This document shows positions 1-8,975 of a stretch of 64,000 nucleotides of DNA, piece by piece. The stretch comes from an uncultured Clostridia bacterium (GTDB lineage Bacteria; Bacillota; Clostridia; Oscillospirales; Acutalibacteraceae): positions 62,001 to 126,000 of the forward strand of contig CAMHAH010000001.1 in assembly GCA_946183365.1 (NCBI GenBank), given 5' to 3'. The translations under genes were made by a program, and so were the position numbers. Under the pieces are notes generated by a model. It searched no databases and was not told where the DNA came from. It was given only the letters and a program-made list of their open reading frames with translations. The first letter of the stretch is position 1, and every line of letters begins with the position of its first letter.

Positions 1-347
1 TAGAAATATTCCTTTACGACCGACATACAAAAGGAGTCTACCGTAGATATCTGAGCTTTAGACAGCAGGCTCTGCTGTCTTAAAAGAAACGGATTTGACG
101 GGTCGTTGCGGATACACTTTGAGATAGCCTCTCTGAGGCGTGTTCTCAGCTCGGCGGCAGCCTTGCGGGTATATGTGACTACCAAGAGACGGTCGGCGTC
201 AACGCCGTTCTCGGTATCGGTGATAAGGCGGATAACACGCTCGACCAATACAGCTGTCTTGCCTGAGCCGGCGGCGGCGGATACTATGACTGAGCCGCCT
301 CGCGCTTCTATAGCGTTCTTCTGATTATCGGTCCACTTGCGTTCCAT
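1..347 (-). CDS. addA: ATP-dependent helicase/nuclease subunit A, N-terminal fragment
   Basis: N-terminal part of AddA, the UvrD-type helicase and nuclease subunit of the AddAB complex that resects double-strand breaks for RecA-dependent repair. About 115 residues are visible before the window edge. They begin MERKWTDNQKNAIEAR, followed by a UvrD-type Walker A motif (AAAGSGKTAVLVERV, residues about 24-38), the motif VVTYTRKAAAELRTRLR, and QISTVDSFC. The ATG at 347 is preceded by GAGGAGGAGC, a strong ribosome binding site. The start lies inside the end of addB, overlapping it by 23 bases, so the two are probably translationally coupled. The order addB-addA is the usual one in Firmicutes. The gene is truncated only because the window ends. 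Identification is secure from the motifs and the partner. Confidence 0.93.
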   Translation of the reverse strand, partial: MERKWTDNQKNAIEARGGSVIVSAAAGSGKTAVLVERVIRLITDTENGVDADRLLVVTYTRKAAAELRTRLREAISKCIRNDPSNPFLLRQQSLLSKAQISTVDSFCMSVVKEYF

Positions 348-3300
348 CGGGCTCCTCCTCTCTCTCAAGATCATCGTATACCTCGTCGGCTGACATATCG
401 ACAGCCTCGCGGCATGGGTCGCTGTCCTCACGCAGACAAACCGCGTTATACTTACAATAAGCGCAGCCGTCATATTTGCCGCCTTTGAGCGGCAGCGCGG
501 CTACGTCGCCGTCATACAGCGACTGAACCATCCGAGACATCAATACGTCTATACGGCGGAATATGGCTCCAAGCTGCTCTAAGGTCGCCAAGCTGCCCGC
601 CGAGGCGGTAACGGTACCTTCCTTGAGCTTAGCGGGGATGAATATGCCCTGTCCATCGTGCTCCATGTGCTCGATAACATCGGCGTCGTTGAGTATAACG
701 CCCTTCATGGCATATTTTTTCAGCACCTCTGAGCGTATCTTGGCCTCGGGGGTATCGCGGTCGGCGGAGACGTTCGGAGCTACGGCGGGCATATAGAGAA
801 CACCCGCGGGGGTGATCTCTCCGTACCTATCCACACCGTTCTCACGGATAGCGTACAGATATATGAACATCTGTAAATTGAGACCGTAGATGATATCGCT
901 CAGATTGAATTCCTTTGTGCCGGTCTTATAATCGACGACGCGGATATAGCTCTCACCGTCCGCGTCACAGCGGTCTACACGGTCTACGCTGCCGCGAACC
1001 GTAAGGCTGAGACCGCCCTTGAGGGGCACTGTATAGGACGGGATATCATCACCTACGCCGAGCTCAAAATCAACGGGGGTAAAATCGCTCTGAGACAGCT
1101 CGGATATCATATGCGCGACCAGCTTTGTCGCGGTGGATTTGATGCGTGTAAGCAGATATATGAAGCGGCTTGTCTTGCCCTCTTTGCCGCCGAAATGGGT
1201 ATCTATGTATTCATCGAGGATATCGGAGATTATCTCATGTATCCTGCTGTCGGTCATATCACAGTATTCCTCGCGCGAGTATGTACCGAAAAAGACCTCA
1301 AAGATATGGTGCATAAGAGTGCCGTATTCAAGAGCGTCTACAGCGGCTCTGCGGCGTTCTCTTATCTTAAGTCCGTACTCGCAGAAATATCTGAACGGAC
1401 ATTTATGATATACGTCTATCTTGGTAGATGACAGGCTCATGTTCTCTCCGAAGAGCTCGCGGGTAAGCTTGATATCTTTGATACGGCGGGCGCTGCGGTT
1501 CATCACCGCCTCTATAGAGCCTATGACATCGCCGTACTCCTCGTCCTGACTGAAATAATCCTTAAGCGCCGCTATGTCGTCCGACTGAGAGCGATAGCGG
1601 CTGATAAGATAATCAAAGGCGGCTCTCTTGCTGCCGATACGCTGCTCAACAGGTACAAGGTCGTAGTTCAAAAACGAACGCTCGGGCAAGCTGAGCTCAA
1701 GCTCCGATATTATATCGGAAGGCGACAACACCTCGCCCCTCATATCGGCGGAGGGATAAGAGACATAGAGCCTCTCGGCCGCTGCGGTGACAGCGGAGTA
1801 AGCGTAGTAACGCTCGGTAGCTATGAGCTCCTCGACGGTATCGGACAAGGGCAGGTCAAAGACCTCTTTGAGCCGGACCCTCTCGTCGTCGGTGAACACT
1901 CCGGCCTCGACGGGTACGCGCGGGAACTCTCCGTCTACCGCTCCCACTATAAAGACGATCTTTTTATCCGATATCAAAGTTCGGTCGGCTGTAGAGAAGT
2001 CGACCTCGTCAAGTCCGCGCGGGATAGTACTGACCTCTGAGCTTGAGAAATTGGTGTACAATAATTCAGAGAAGCGCTTAGGGGTGACGGAATAATCGCC
2101 TATGACCGCTACGGTCTTGTCCAATACCTCGCACATAAGGTTCCACATACGGACGAGGTCCGCGGCGATATCAGCCTCTCCCTCGGCCTCGTACCTGTCG
2201 CACAAAGCGCCGATGTTCTCGTCACACTTAAGGTCGTATAAGAGCTTCATCAGAGCATTTGATATACCCCTGCCGTCGGCGTCCTTGACAGATCGGGCGA
2301 AACGTCTGAGCTTAGATACTATATCCGCTCTCAGGCTCTCAACACGGCTGAGCTCCTCGCGGTCGGCGTCGGTCATCTCATCCTTGAAGCCCGATGGAGC
2401 GTCGGTGAACTCGTCATAAAAGCCCCTGCCGCTGATATCCCATACAAAGAGATAATTCTCGAATTCGGCTATCTCGCCGACCGTATATGAGCACAGCCCC
2501 GTCTTGAGCAGGGTAAGGATATCCTCGCGCTCAAAGCCGCGGTTGACGATATCGAAGGCTGAGACTATCAGGCGAACCAAAGGCGCAGTATCGATATTCT
2601 GCGGCTTGTCCATAAAGTAGTTGATCTCATACTTGTCAAAATATGTATCCAGCACGCCGAGATAAGCGTCGGCGGTACGCGCGATAACGGCTATATCCTT
2701 ATACCTCGTGCCGTTTTGAACTAAAGAGCGTATGGTGCGAGCAACAAAATCACACTCATCATAGAGCCCCGACGCGCGGTATACCGTGACCTCGGGAGCG
2801 GGCTCTGTAAAAGGCTTTTTCTCTATCCTGTAAACGTTCGCTTCAAGAGAACTTAGAGCCTCACTGTTGAAACGGCGAGGTATATCGAGCTTGATATAAG
2901 GCGCGACCTCAACAGAGTTTGAGCGAGCCATGCGCGTAAGGCGAGAGCGCGTGCGGCGCGGCACAAAGAAAAGCCCGCTGTCAGAGGTATCGTCGGTAAG
3001 CGCGACATACATATCAGCGCTCATGCTCATCAAACGTTCTATTACGTCATACTCCTGAGAGGTAAAGCCGTAGAAAGCGTCAAAAGCCACAGTGTAGCCA
3101 TCAAACAATCTGTACTCGCTCAACAGTCCGCTGACCTTAGTCAGGCTGTCGAGAGGATCCATATAACTGCGCTCCATGATGGCGTCATACGCCTCATACA
3201 CCAACGCCGTATCGTTGAGCTTTTTGCCGAGGGTCTCGTCGCCTATGACAGCGGCGGTCTCTCTGAGCGCCTCGGGACTGATAGAGCACTTCTTATACTC

Positions 3301-3675
3301 CTTGACGGCTGAGAGCATTATCTCTCTGGTATCGGACGAGCCCGAACGCTTGTCAAATACCGTAAGCTGATCCCCGACCTGCTCTATCGCGAGACTGATG
3401 ACCATATTGCGGGTGCCGTCGTCGGCAAAGGAAGCAAATCGGTTGCCTGTAGCCTCAAATACATGGTCGCACAAACGGGAGAAGCCCAGCACAAGAATGT
3501 TGCGCGACAGCGAGGGCCCGAGGATATCGAGGAACGCCGCCTCGGTCTCAAAGCTGATCTGATCGGGCACGATGAACAGCAGCTTGTCGTCGTCGCCCTT
3601 CGCAAGCTCGGCGAACCTGCGGCGCAGATATTCGGTTTTGCCATAGCCCGAACGGCCGAGTACAAATCTGAGCAT
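325..3675 (-). CDS. addB: ATP-dependent helicase/deoxyribonuclease subunit B
   Basis: AddB is the partner of AddA in double-strand break processing. The protein opens with MLRFVLGRSGYGKTEYL, which contains the P-loop GRSGYGKT. Near the C-terminus it has the RecB-type nuclease fold (YGTLMHHIFEVFFG, later VVDYKTG) framed by the cysteines that hold a 4Fe-4S cluster in AddB: CPFRYFC before the nuclease, and CAYCKYNAVC after it. At about 1116 residues its length is typical. I take the ATG at 3675, because AGAGGA lies 8 bases upstream. A TTG two codons earlier at 3681 would sit too close to that site. The gene is 59 bases downstream of spoIIR and overlaps addA. Nothing looks damaged. Confidence 0.95.
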   Translation of the reverse strand: MLRFVLGRSGYGKTEYLRRRFAELAKGDDDKLLFIVPDQISFETEAAFLDILGPSLSRNILVLGFSRLCDHVFEATGNRFASFADDGTRNMVISLAIEQVGDQLTVFDKRSGSSDTREIMLSAVKEYKKCSISPEALRETAAVIGDETLGKKLNDTALVYEAYDAIMERSYMDPLDSLTKVSGLLSEYRLFDGYTVAFDAFYGFTSQEYDVIERLMSMSADMYVALTDDTSDSGLFFVPRRTRSRLTRMARSNSVEVAPYIKLDIPRRFNSEALSSLEANVYRIEKKPFTEPAPEVTVYRASGLYDECDFVARTIRSLVQNGTRYKDIAVIARTADAYLGVLDTYFDKYEINYFMDKPQNIDTAPLVRLIVSAFDIVNRGFEREDILTLLKTGLCSYTVGEIAEFENYLFVWDISGRGFYDEFTDAPSGFKDEMTDADREELSRVESLRADIVSKLRRFARSVKDADGRGISNALMKLLYDLKCDENIGALCDRYEAEGEADIAADLVRMWNLMCEVLDKTVAVIGDYSVTPKRFSELLYTNFSSSEVSTIPRGLDEVDFSTADRTLISDKKIVFIVGAVDGEFPRVPVEAGVFTDDERVRLKEVFDLPLSDTVEELIATERYYAYSAVTAAAERLYVSYPSADMRGEVLSPSDIISELELSLPERSFLNYDLVPVEQRIGSKRAAFDYLISRYRSQSDDIAALKDYFSQDEEYGDVIGSIEAVMNRSARRIKDIKLTRELFGENMSLSSTKIDVYHKCPFRYFCEYGLKIRERRRAAVDALEYGTLMHHIFEVFFGTYSREEYCDMTDSRIHEIISDILDEYIDTHFGGKEGKTSRFIYLLTRIKSTATKLVAHMISELSQSDFTPVDFELGVGDDIPSYTVPLKGGLSLTVRGSVDRVDRCDADGESYIRVVDYKTGTKEFNLSDIIYGLNLQMFIYLYAIRENGVDRYGEITPAGVLYMPAVAPNVSADRDTPEAKIRSEVLKKYAMKGVILNDADVIEHMEHDGQGIFIPAKLKEGTVTASAGSLATLEQLGAIFRRIDVLMSRMVQSLYDGDVAALPLKGGKYDGCAYCKYNAVCLREDSDPCREAVDMSADEVYDDLEREEEPDGTQVDR

Positions 3676-3734
3676 TATCAATTTCCTCTCATTTTTATAT
3701 ATCTTATCGGTTTTTATGTGTCATAAACGGTCCA

Positions 3735-4325
3735 TCAAACGAACCATGACGAGATACTGTCAAAATACTCGACAATCTTAAAACGCAGATCGAGCTTATC
3801 GGTCTTGACCACCCTATACTCGCCGTCGTCGAGCTGCTCGCGCATTTTGTCGTCACACGCGGCGCCAACACACAGGGACGGGTACATAACGCACCACCAG
3901 TTCTGACCCCTGCCCTCGCCTATCGTAAGGCGCAGAGAGTCGTACAAGCCCGCCGGCATGGTGAAGTCGTCATAATAACGCGTACTGAAATGCAGCTCGC
4001 TGACCTCGGCGTGTACCGGATAGCTGAAGCCGTGGCTGTGTATTTCGTCAGCCGCTATACTCTCTATTTCAGGCAGATGGGCTCTTGTTATCTCGAGAGC
4101 CTCAGCCTTGCCCGAACAGCCGTCGTAGTATGAGGAGCACTCCTCAACCACCCTATCGCGCACACAGAGCTTGAGGCTCTGGTCGGCGGCAGAGTCGGAG
4201 TTCGCCAGGATATGTACCCTGAGCACATCCTCTGTCAATTCCCGGCAAGAGTCAAAGAACGGCGCGAGCAAGATCATAGCCGAGCATAAAACGGACACTA
4301 TAAGTATGCTGATATATTTCTTCAA
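3735..4325 (-). CDS. spoIIR: Stage II sporulation protein R
   Basis: SpoIIR is the forespore-made secreted signal that triggers SpoIIGA to process pro-sigma-E in the mother cell. The 196-residue protein has an N-terminal hydrophobic export segment (residues 3-22). It then shows the family motif RVHILANSDSAADQSLKL (about residues 36-53) and the C-terminal MPAGLYDSLRLTIGEGRG followed by QNWWCVMYPSLC. The start is unusual: no ATG is available, and the reading frame begins at a TTG at 4325. Its only nearby ribosome binding sequence (AGG) sits in the 3' arm of the hairpin that ends ispE transcripts. In B. subtilis this gene is sigma-F controlled; I could not identify a convincing sigma-F promoter here. 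Confidence 0.92.
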   Translation of the reverse strand: MKKYISILIVSVLCSAMILLAPFFDSCRELTEDVLRVHILANSDSAADQSLKLCVRDRVVEECSSYYDGCSGKAEALEITRAHLPEIESIAADEIHSHGFSYPVHAEVSELHFSTRYYDDFTMPAGLYDSLRLTIGEGRGQNWWCVMYPSLCVGAACDDKMREQLDDGEYRVVKTDKLDLRFKIVEYFDSISSWFV

Positions 4326-4330
4326 AAGAA

Positions 4331-4372
4331 TTACCTGCCTTTATATAAACTGCTTATATAATCGGCAGGTAA
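4331..4372 (-). terminator. Hairpin terminator between ispE and spoIIR
   Basis: Outer arms TTACCTGCC (4331-4339) and GGCAGGTAA (4364-4372) pair perfectly, and inner TTATATAA arms extend the stem. Read on the minus strand the hairpin is followed by TTCTTTT, as in an intrinsic terminator for ispE. Its last arm contains the only plausible ribosome binding site for spoIIR. Confidence 0.7.
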
Positions 4373-4379
4373 GCTTGTT

Positions 4380-5264
4380 TTATTCAATATCTGTTATCAT
4401 ACAGCCTTCCTTGGTAGGCTGAGCAAGAAAAACACGATTATAATTCTCTTTGAGAATATTAACGCAATTCTCCGCCTTCTTCTCATCAATAAAGATCGCG
4501 TAGACGGCTGAGCCTGAGCCGCTCATAGAAGCGCCCAGAGCCTTACAGCTCATCATTGTCCTTTTGATCTCATTGATGACAGGCAGCTCCATGACCTGTT
4601 CGAATTCATTATACAGGCAGGACGAAAGACCCCTGATATCACGGCTGTAGAGCCTCTTTATCAGCTCGTCGGTATATACAAAGCCCTTGGGCGGTCTCGC
4701 GTCGCAGGCGGCGTACGCCTCAGCGGTCGAGACGCTGATATCGGGCTTGCAGATGACTATATGACACTTAGGCAGAGCGCGGAGCTTTTTGAGCGTAGTG
4801 CCGGTACCCGTAGCAAGCATAGTACCGCCGAGCAGACAGAAAGGCACATCGGAACCGAAGCGCGAGCATATCTCAGCCATCTCGTCCATAGTAAGGTGGG
4901 TAGAGAACAGCTTATTGAGAGCCAACACGACTGCCGCGCCGTCAGACGATCCGCCCGCGAGCCCCGCCTGAGTGGGGATGAGCTTGTCTATAACTATGCT
5001 CAGGGGTTGTTCGGCGATATTAGTATGCTCAAAGAAAGCGCGGGCAGCCTTACAGACGATATTGCTGTCGTCGCACGGCACATCGGGATACTCGGGACAG
5101 CTGACAGCTATCCCGTCGCCGTCGGGGATGGTCTCAACGGTGACGGTATCATAGAGCGACACCGTCTGCATGACCATAGAGACGTCATGGTAGCCGTCTG
5201 GACGTCTGCCGATGATATCCAGAGTGAGATTGATTTTAGCGGGAGCTTTGACCGTTACTTTCAT
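4380..5264 (-). CDS. ispE: 4-diphosphocytidyl-2-C-methyl-D-erythritol kinase
   Basis: IspE phosphorylates CDP-methylerythritol with ATP, the fourth step of the MEP route to isoprenoids. The protein (294 residues) starts with MKVTVKAPAKINLTLDI, where the conserved lysine and asparagine (KIN) of the GHMP family are present, then RPDGYHD. The GHMP ATP loop appears as PTQAGLAGGSSDGAA around residue 95, and the C-terminal motif SMSGSGSAVYAIF near residue 247. Its ATG lies 29 bases inside the end of the preceding aminotransferase gene, so the two are probably coupled. The MEP gene dxs and the prenyl synthase ispA lie about 30 kb away in this window, supporting a complete MEP pathway. Transcripts probably end at the hairpin at 4331-4372. 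Confidence 0.95.
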   Translation of the reverse strand: MKVTVKAPAKINLTLDIIGRRPDGYHDVSMVMQTVSLYDTVTVETIPDGDGIAVSCPEYPDVPCDDSNIVCKAARAFFEHTNIAEQPLSIVIDKLIPTQAGLAGGSSDGAAVVLALNKLFSTHLTMDEMAEICSRFGSDVPFCLLGGTMLATGTGTTLKKLRALPKCHIVICKPDISVSTAEAYAACDARPPKGFVYTDELIKRLYSRDIRGLSSCLYNEFEQVMELPVINEIKRTMMSCKALGASMSGSGSAVYAIFIDEKKAENCVNILKENYNRVFLAQPTKEGCMITDIE

Positions 5265-6432
5265 CCTTAAGTTCCTTGAGAAATTCTCTTATCAGCTCCA
5301 TCGCGCGTGTAAGGTGCTTGATGGAGTATGAATAGCTCAGACGTACATAACCCTCTCCGCAATCGCCGAACGCGGAGCCGGGCACAAGAGCGACGTGCTT
5401 TGACTGCAGCAGTCTGGTGCAGAATTCCTCGCTCGTAAGTCCCGTTGACTTGATACACGGGAAGCAGTAGAATGCGCCCTCGGGATTGAAGCAGGTAAGC
5501 CCCATATCGTTGAGTGAGCCTACGACAAATCTGCGTCGCATATCATATTCATTCCGCATTGTCTCTATATCGCTGTCGCCGTTCCTCAGAGCCTCTATAG
5601 CGGCGTACTGAGCGGTTGTGGGAGCCGACATAATACAGAACTGGTGCAGCTTGACCATCATAGCGATGATCTCCTTAGGTCCGAGAGCGTAGCCGAGCCT
5701 CCAGCCCGTCATGGCGTATGCTTTAGAGAAGCCGTTGATGACCACGGTTCGCTCCTGCATACCGTCGATCGACGCTATAGATACATGATGTTTGCCGCCG
5801 TAGGTGAGCTCGGAGTAGATTTCGTCCGAGAGCACCATCAGGTCGTGTCTGCGTACTACCTCGGCTATCGCCTCTAAGTCTGAGCGCTCCATGATACCGC
5901 CTGTGGGGTTATTGGGGTAAGGCAGGATGAGGAGCCTGGTCTTATCGGTGATCTTATCCTCCAGCTGTTCGGCTGTCAATCTGAAGGCGTTCTCAGCCTT
6001 AGTTTCGATAAGAACGGGATCAGCGCCCGCCATAACGGTGAGCGGCTCATAACAGACGAATGACGGCTGAGGGATCAGAACCTCGTCGCCGCGCGTGACC
6101 AAACAGCGCAAAGCTATATCAATAGCCTCGCTGCCGCCTACGGTAACAACGCACTCCTGTGTGGGTTCATATGTAAGATTATATTTTCTTTCATAGAATT
6201 TTGTTATCTCAACGCAGAGCTCCTTGAAGCCTCGGTTGGGTGTATACCACGTCCTGCCCTTTTCAAGAGAGGCGATACCCGCCTCACGGACGTGCCACGG
6301 AGTCTGGAAATCGGGTTCACCGACCGAAAGCGAGATAACGTGGTCCATCTCATTGACTATATCAAAAAATCGGCGTATGCCTGAGGGCTTTACCGACTGT
6401 ATCGATTTAGCCAGCTTATCGGTATAATCCAT
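5236..6432 (-). CDS. PLP-dependent class I/II aminotransferase
   Basis: A fold-type I aminotransferase of 398 residues, closest in pattern to the aspartate/aromatic aminotransferases (AspC/PatA-like) of Firmicutes. Visible features are LSVGEPDFQTPWHV near the N-terminus, the PLP phosphate region VGGSEAIDIALR, PNNPTGG, the aspartate of LSDEIYSEL, and the catalytic lysine in VINGFSKAYAMTGWRLGY. A C-terminal arginine (YVRLSYS) would bind the substrate carboxylate. The substrate cannot be read from sequence. Its ATG overlaps the stop of the Lrp-type regulator gene by one base (TGATG), so regulator and enzyme are likely co-translated and the regulator may control amino-acid metabolism through this enzyme. 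That link is inference. Confidence 0.88.
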   Translation of the reverse strand: MDYTDKLAKSIQSVKPSGIRRFFDIVNEMDHVISLSVGEPDFQTPWHVREAGIASLEKGRTWYTPNRGFKELCVEITKFYERKYNLTYEPTQECVVTVGGSEAIDIALRCLVTRGDEVLIPQPSFVCYEPLTVMAGADPVLIETKAENAFRLTAEQLEDKITDKTRLLILPYPNNPTGGIMERSDLEAIAEVVRRHDLMVLSDEIYSELTYGGKHHVSIASIDGMQERTVVINGFSKAYAMTGWRLGYALGPKEIIAMMVKLHQFCIMSAPTTAQYAAIEALRNGDSDIETMRNEYDMRRRFVVGSLNDMGLTCFNPEGAFYCFPCIKSTGLTSEEFCTRLLQSKHVALVPGSAFGDCGEGYVRLSYSYSIKHLTRAMELIREFLKELKDESNGQSSR

Positions 6433-6908
6433 CAGACGATCATTTCCCTTCTGTCTTTATTGCTGTCTATAAGCGGCACGCCGTCCTCTTTATAGCGCTT
6501 GAGCATAAAGTGGGTAGCGGTAGAAAGTATGCCGTTCATGGCGGCGAGGTGCTTGGCTACGAACGAAGATATCTCCTGGATGGTAGCGCCCTTGACCGTG
6601 AGCATAAGGTCATACGCGCCAGCCATAAGGTAAACGGAATCGACCTCGTCATAAGCGAGTATCTGCTCGGCAATATCGTCAAAGCCCTTCTGCAGCTGAG
6701 GAGCTACCTTGAGCTCTATGATTGCCATAACGCCCGCATCGGGGACCTCTTCCCAGTTAACTACCGCCTGATAACCGCGGATTACGCCGTTGTTCTCATA
6801 TTCTTTGATTTGAGCGGCAATGTAATCCTCGGGCTCACCGAGCATAAGCGCGAGCTCTTTAGTAGATCTTGAAGAATTCTCACTTAATAACTGTAATAGC
6901 TTATCCAT
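6432..6908 (-). CDS. Lrp/AsnC family transcriptional regulator
   Basis: A small DNA-binding regulator of amino-acid metabolism type. The N-terminal winged helix-turn-helix (about residues 1-60, including NSSRSTKELALMLGE and NNGVIRGYQAVVNW) is followed by the RAM ligand-binding and oligomerisation domain (VMAIIELKV, DEVDSVYLMAGAYDLMLTVKG). I use the ATG at 6908, which has AGAAAGG ten bases upstream; a TTG at 6917 lies almost on top of that site. The gene is directly upstream of, and overlaps, the aminotransferase gene, an arrangement common for Lrp-family regulators and their targets. The effector is unknown. Confidence 0.88.
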   Translation of the reverse strand: MDKLLQLLSENSSRSTKELALMLGEPEDYIAAQIKEYENNGVIRGYQAVVNWEEVPDAGVMAIIELKVAPQLQKGFDDIAEQILAYDEVDSVYLMAGAYDLMLTVKGATIQEISSFVAKHLAAMNGILSTATHFMLKRYKEDGVPLIDSNKDRREMIV

Positions 6909-6944
6909 AATATTCAAACCTTTCTATTGTTTTTCTATACCTTA

Positions 6945-7430
6945 TCATGTCATCTGTAGAGCGGGAGCTCTGCCAACCGCGAGGCTGTCTATACAAGCCG
7001 CCGCCGCTAAACAGAACATCTCTCTCTCCTGCTGAAAGACCTCGAGCTGAGTACAGCCCTTGGCAAAATCCTTGCCGACCGAGCAGACTACCGCGGTATC
7101 GGCGTCAAGTATCGAGTATGAGCCGAACAAGACGTCGCCGCGGACATAGAAGCTGATACCGCGGAACTGCACCGCGGCTCTGCCGTTGGCAAAGGCTAAA
7201 TTAAGTCGTATGCTCTCGCCGCCGCAGCTGATGCTGTAAACCGAGAGCACAGAGAACCCGATCCCCCGTATCTTGCATAAGACCTCGGAGTTCAGATCAT
7301 AGATCTTAAGGCTCTCTCCCGAGGGAGTACGCTTGCCGCTGATATTATATTTCAGCCTGCCGCTCTCGTCGCAAACCTGATATCGCGCGTAAATATCCGA
7401 AGTATCGCGCTGTAAATATAGTTTCACAGT
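6945..7430 (-). CDS. LURP-one-related (tubby-like fold) protein
   Basis: A soluble protein of about 161 residues. The pattern KLYLQRDTSDIYARYQVCDESG, then KIYDLNSEVLCKIRGIGFS and a C-terminal helix-like segment (EREMFCLAAAACIDSLAVGRA), resembles bacterial LURP-one-related proteins, a tubby-like beta barrel of unknown role. I place the start at the GTG at 7430, which has GGTGAT four bases upstream and gives the usual MKLYL opening; an in-frame GTG at 7439 lies before that site. It is 37 bases upstream of the Lrp-type gene and could be in the same transcript. The assignment rests on remembered family pattern, not on a search. Confidence 0.55.
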   Translation of the reverse strand, partial: TVKLYLQRDTSDIYARYQVCDESGRLKYNISGKRTPSGESLKIYDLNSEVLCKIRGIGFSVLSVYSISCGGESIRLNLAFANGRAAVQFRGISFYVRGDVLFGSYSILDADTAVVCSVGKDFAKGCTQLEVFQQEREMFCLAAAACIDSLAVGRAPALQMT

Positions 7431-7488
7431 TATCACCACTGATATTATTGTTCATTAATGCTGATAAATACGCTTTTCTGTTAAATTA

Positions 7489-8952
7489 TCACAGGATCGA
7501 TCTGCGGAAGGTGCGTCCGAACAGCATAAACGTGCCGAGACTTCTGTCGGGCTCATACTTGACGAGGAAGCAGCTCGTATAGCCCATTATCAGCCAGAAG
7601 AAAAGCACCATGAAGTTTATGTTATACAGCAGACCGACCTCGACACAGGAATATATGAGATACGCGCAGTTAAAGCTGTACATACACGGCAGCACGCTCT
7701 CAGATAATTTGTCGCTCCCGAAAACATGGATGGTGATATGCTTCATGAATCTGAGCATGAATATACAAAAGAACACAAAGCCAACAACACCCGAGCATAT
7801 CAGTATCGTTATATAGCCGTTGTGGAAATCGGTCATTATCGGCGCGAGTATACCGTAGCCGCTCGAGAACTTTATACCGTTCTCAAACATCCTGTTGCCG
7901 TACTCGTAAATATTGCCCTTGCCGATACCGAGGATAGGGTTTTTCGTGAACATCTGAGCCGCCTGCTTCCACAGGTACAATCTGCCCGAGTCGAGGTTTT
8001 TGTTCTCATGCTCAAAGGTGACCACAGCCTCTTCCTCAGCTATCATATCCGTCAGACTGTCGCCTATGACGACCGCGGGCTTGGTCGATTTCATTATCTC
8101 TACAAAGCCGGCCTGTGTAATGTTCCTGACGAAGAACAGCGAGGCTACGATCACAACGCCCGCCAAAAGACAAGCGGCGGATTTTGTGATGATCTGTTTT
8201 AGCGAAAACTTTCTCTCAGAGCCGAACATCTTGTATATAACGAAGAATACGGCATATCCTATCATCAGGACCAAGGCTCCGTTTGAGTCGCATAAAAGCA
8301 GAGATATAGCGTTTACCGCGACGCATGAGCCTATCCAGATACGGCTGACCCTCTCCCTGCCCGATATGGCGATAAAATCTTTTTTTATCAGCATATGACA
8401 GCAGAAGATAGCCACCACCGCGATAAACCCGAGCTGGTTGGGATTGACGAACAGACCGTCGAAGCGGTTCTCATAGACGATGAACTTGAACCACAGCACC
8501 TCAAAGCTGATCTCAGCCATAAGGAACACAAGACCGATGATGCCGAGGACGGTGGTCATGTACACGATAAAGCGGCAGACGGAATACAGCTCTCTGCGGA
8601 AATTCAGATGCTTCTCGGTGTGAACCGAATAAAAGACGAAGAAGCACATGGCAACGTGCAGCACCATTATCAGGTTGTAGCAGTTGTACAAAAAGGAGCT
8701 CGCCAGATGTATGATGACCGTGACAAGCGCGCTTATGACAAACGCTGAGAGCCACGCTCCGTATCGCGTCCTGCGGATCGTATGATATTTATACTCGTTA
8801 TACCCCATCAGGAAAACGCCCCATAAGAACAGGACGACCAGAACGGCGTAGGCGGGTATCAGCACAAAGGAAATATTACTGCAGAAAAGGCAGATAATAT
8901 AGCTGCGCCTGAACAGGGACGTATCAAGAACAGCCCTTTTGAATTTACTCAT
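7489..8952 (-). CDS. Wzy-like polysaccharide polymerase / O-antigen ligase family membrane protein
   Basis: A polytopic membrane protein of 487 residues with about ten or more hydrophobic segments. Between them lies a long extracytoplasmic-type loop (about residues 280-385) containing GRLYLWKQAAQMF, NPILGIGKGNIYEYG and DFHNGYITIL. This loop pattern is that of the Wzy_C/O-antigen ligase family, which joins lipid-linked repeat units into polymer or transfers them to an acceptor. It follows a sugar-phosphate transferase gene by 23 bases, so the two probably form one unit for a surface polysaccharide. Which polymer is made cannot be told. No flippase or glycosyltransferases are adjacent, which is unusual for such a locus. 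Confidence 0.78.
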   Translation of the reverse strand: MSKFKRAVLDTSLFRRSYIICLFCSNISFVLIPAYAVLVVLFLWGVFLMGYNEYKYHTIRRTRYGAWLSAFVISALVTVIIHLASSFLYNCYNLIMVLHVAMCFFVFYSVHTEKHLNFRRELYSVCRFIVYMTTVLGIIGLVFLMAEISFEVLWFKFIVYENRFDGLFVNPNQLGFIAVVAIFCCHMLIKKDFIAISGRERVSRIWIGSCVAVNAISLLLCDSNGALVLMIGYAVFFVIYKMFGSERKFSLKQIITKSAACLLAGVVIVASLFFVRNITQAGFVEIMKSTKPAVVIGDSLTDMIAEEEAVVTFEHENKNLDSGRLYLWKQAAQMFTKNPILGIGKGNIYEYGNRMFENGIKFSSGYGILAPIMTDFHNGYITILICSGVVGFVFFCIFMLRFMKHITIHVFGSDKLSESVLPCMYSFNCAYLIYSCVEVGLLYNINFMVLFFWLIMGYTSCFLVKYEPDRSLGTFMLFGRTFRRSIL

Positions 8953-8975
8953 ATAATTCCTCTGAAATCAAAGAA

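Noticed and set aside
1-30. Similarity between TAGAAATATTCCTTTACGAC at the window start and a string at 40517-40537
   Set aside because: The first copy is coding sequence of addA (VVKEYF); the match is short and AT-rich, so it is probably chance.
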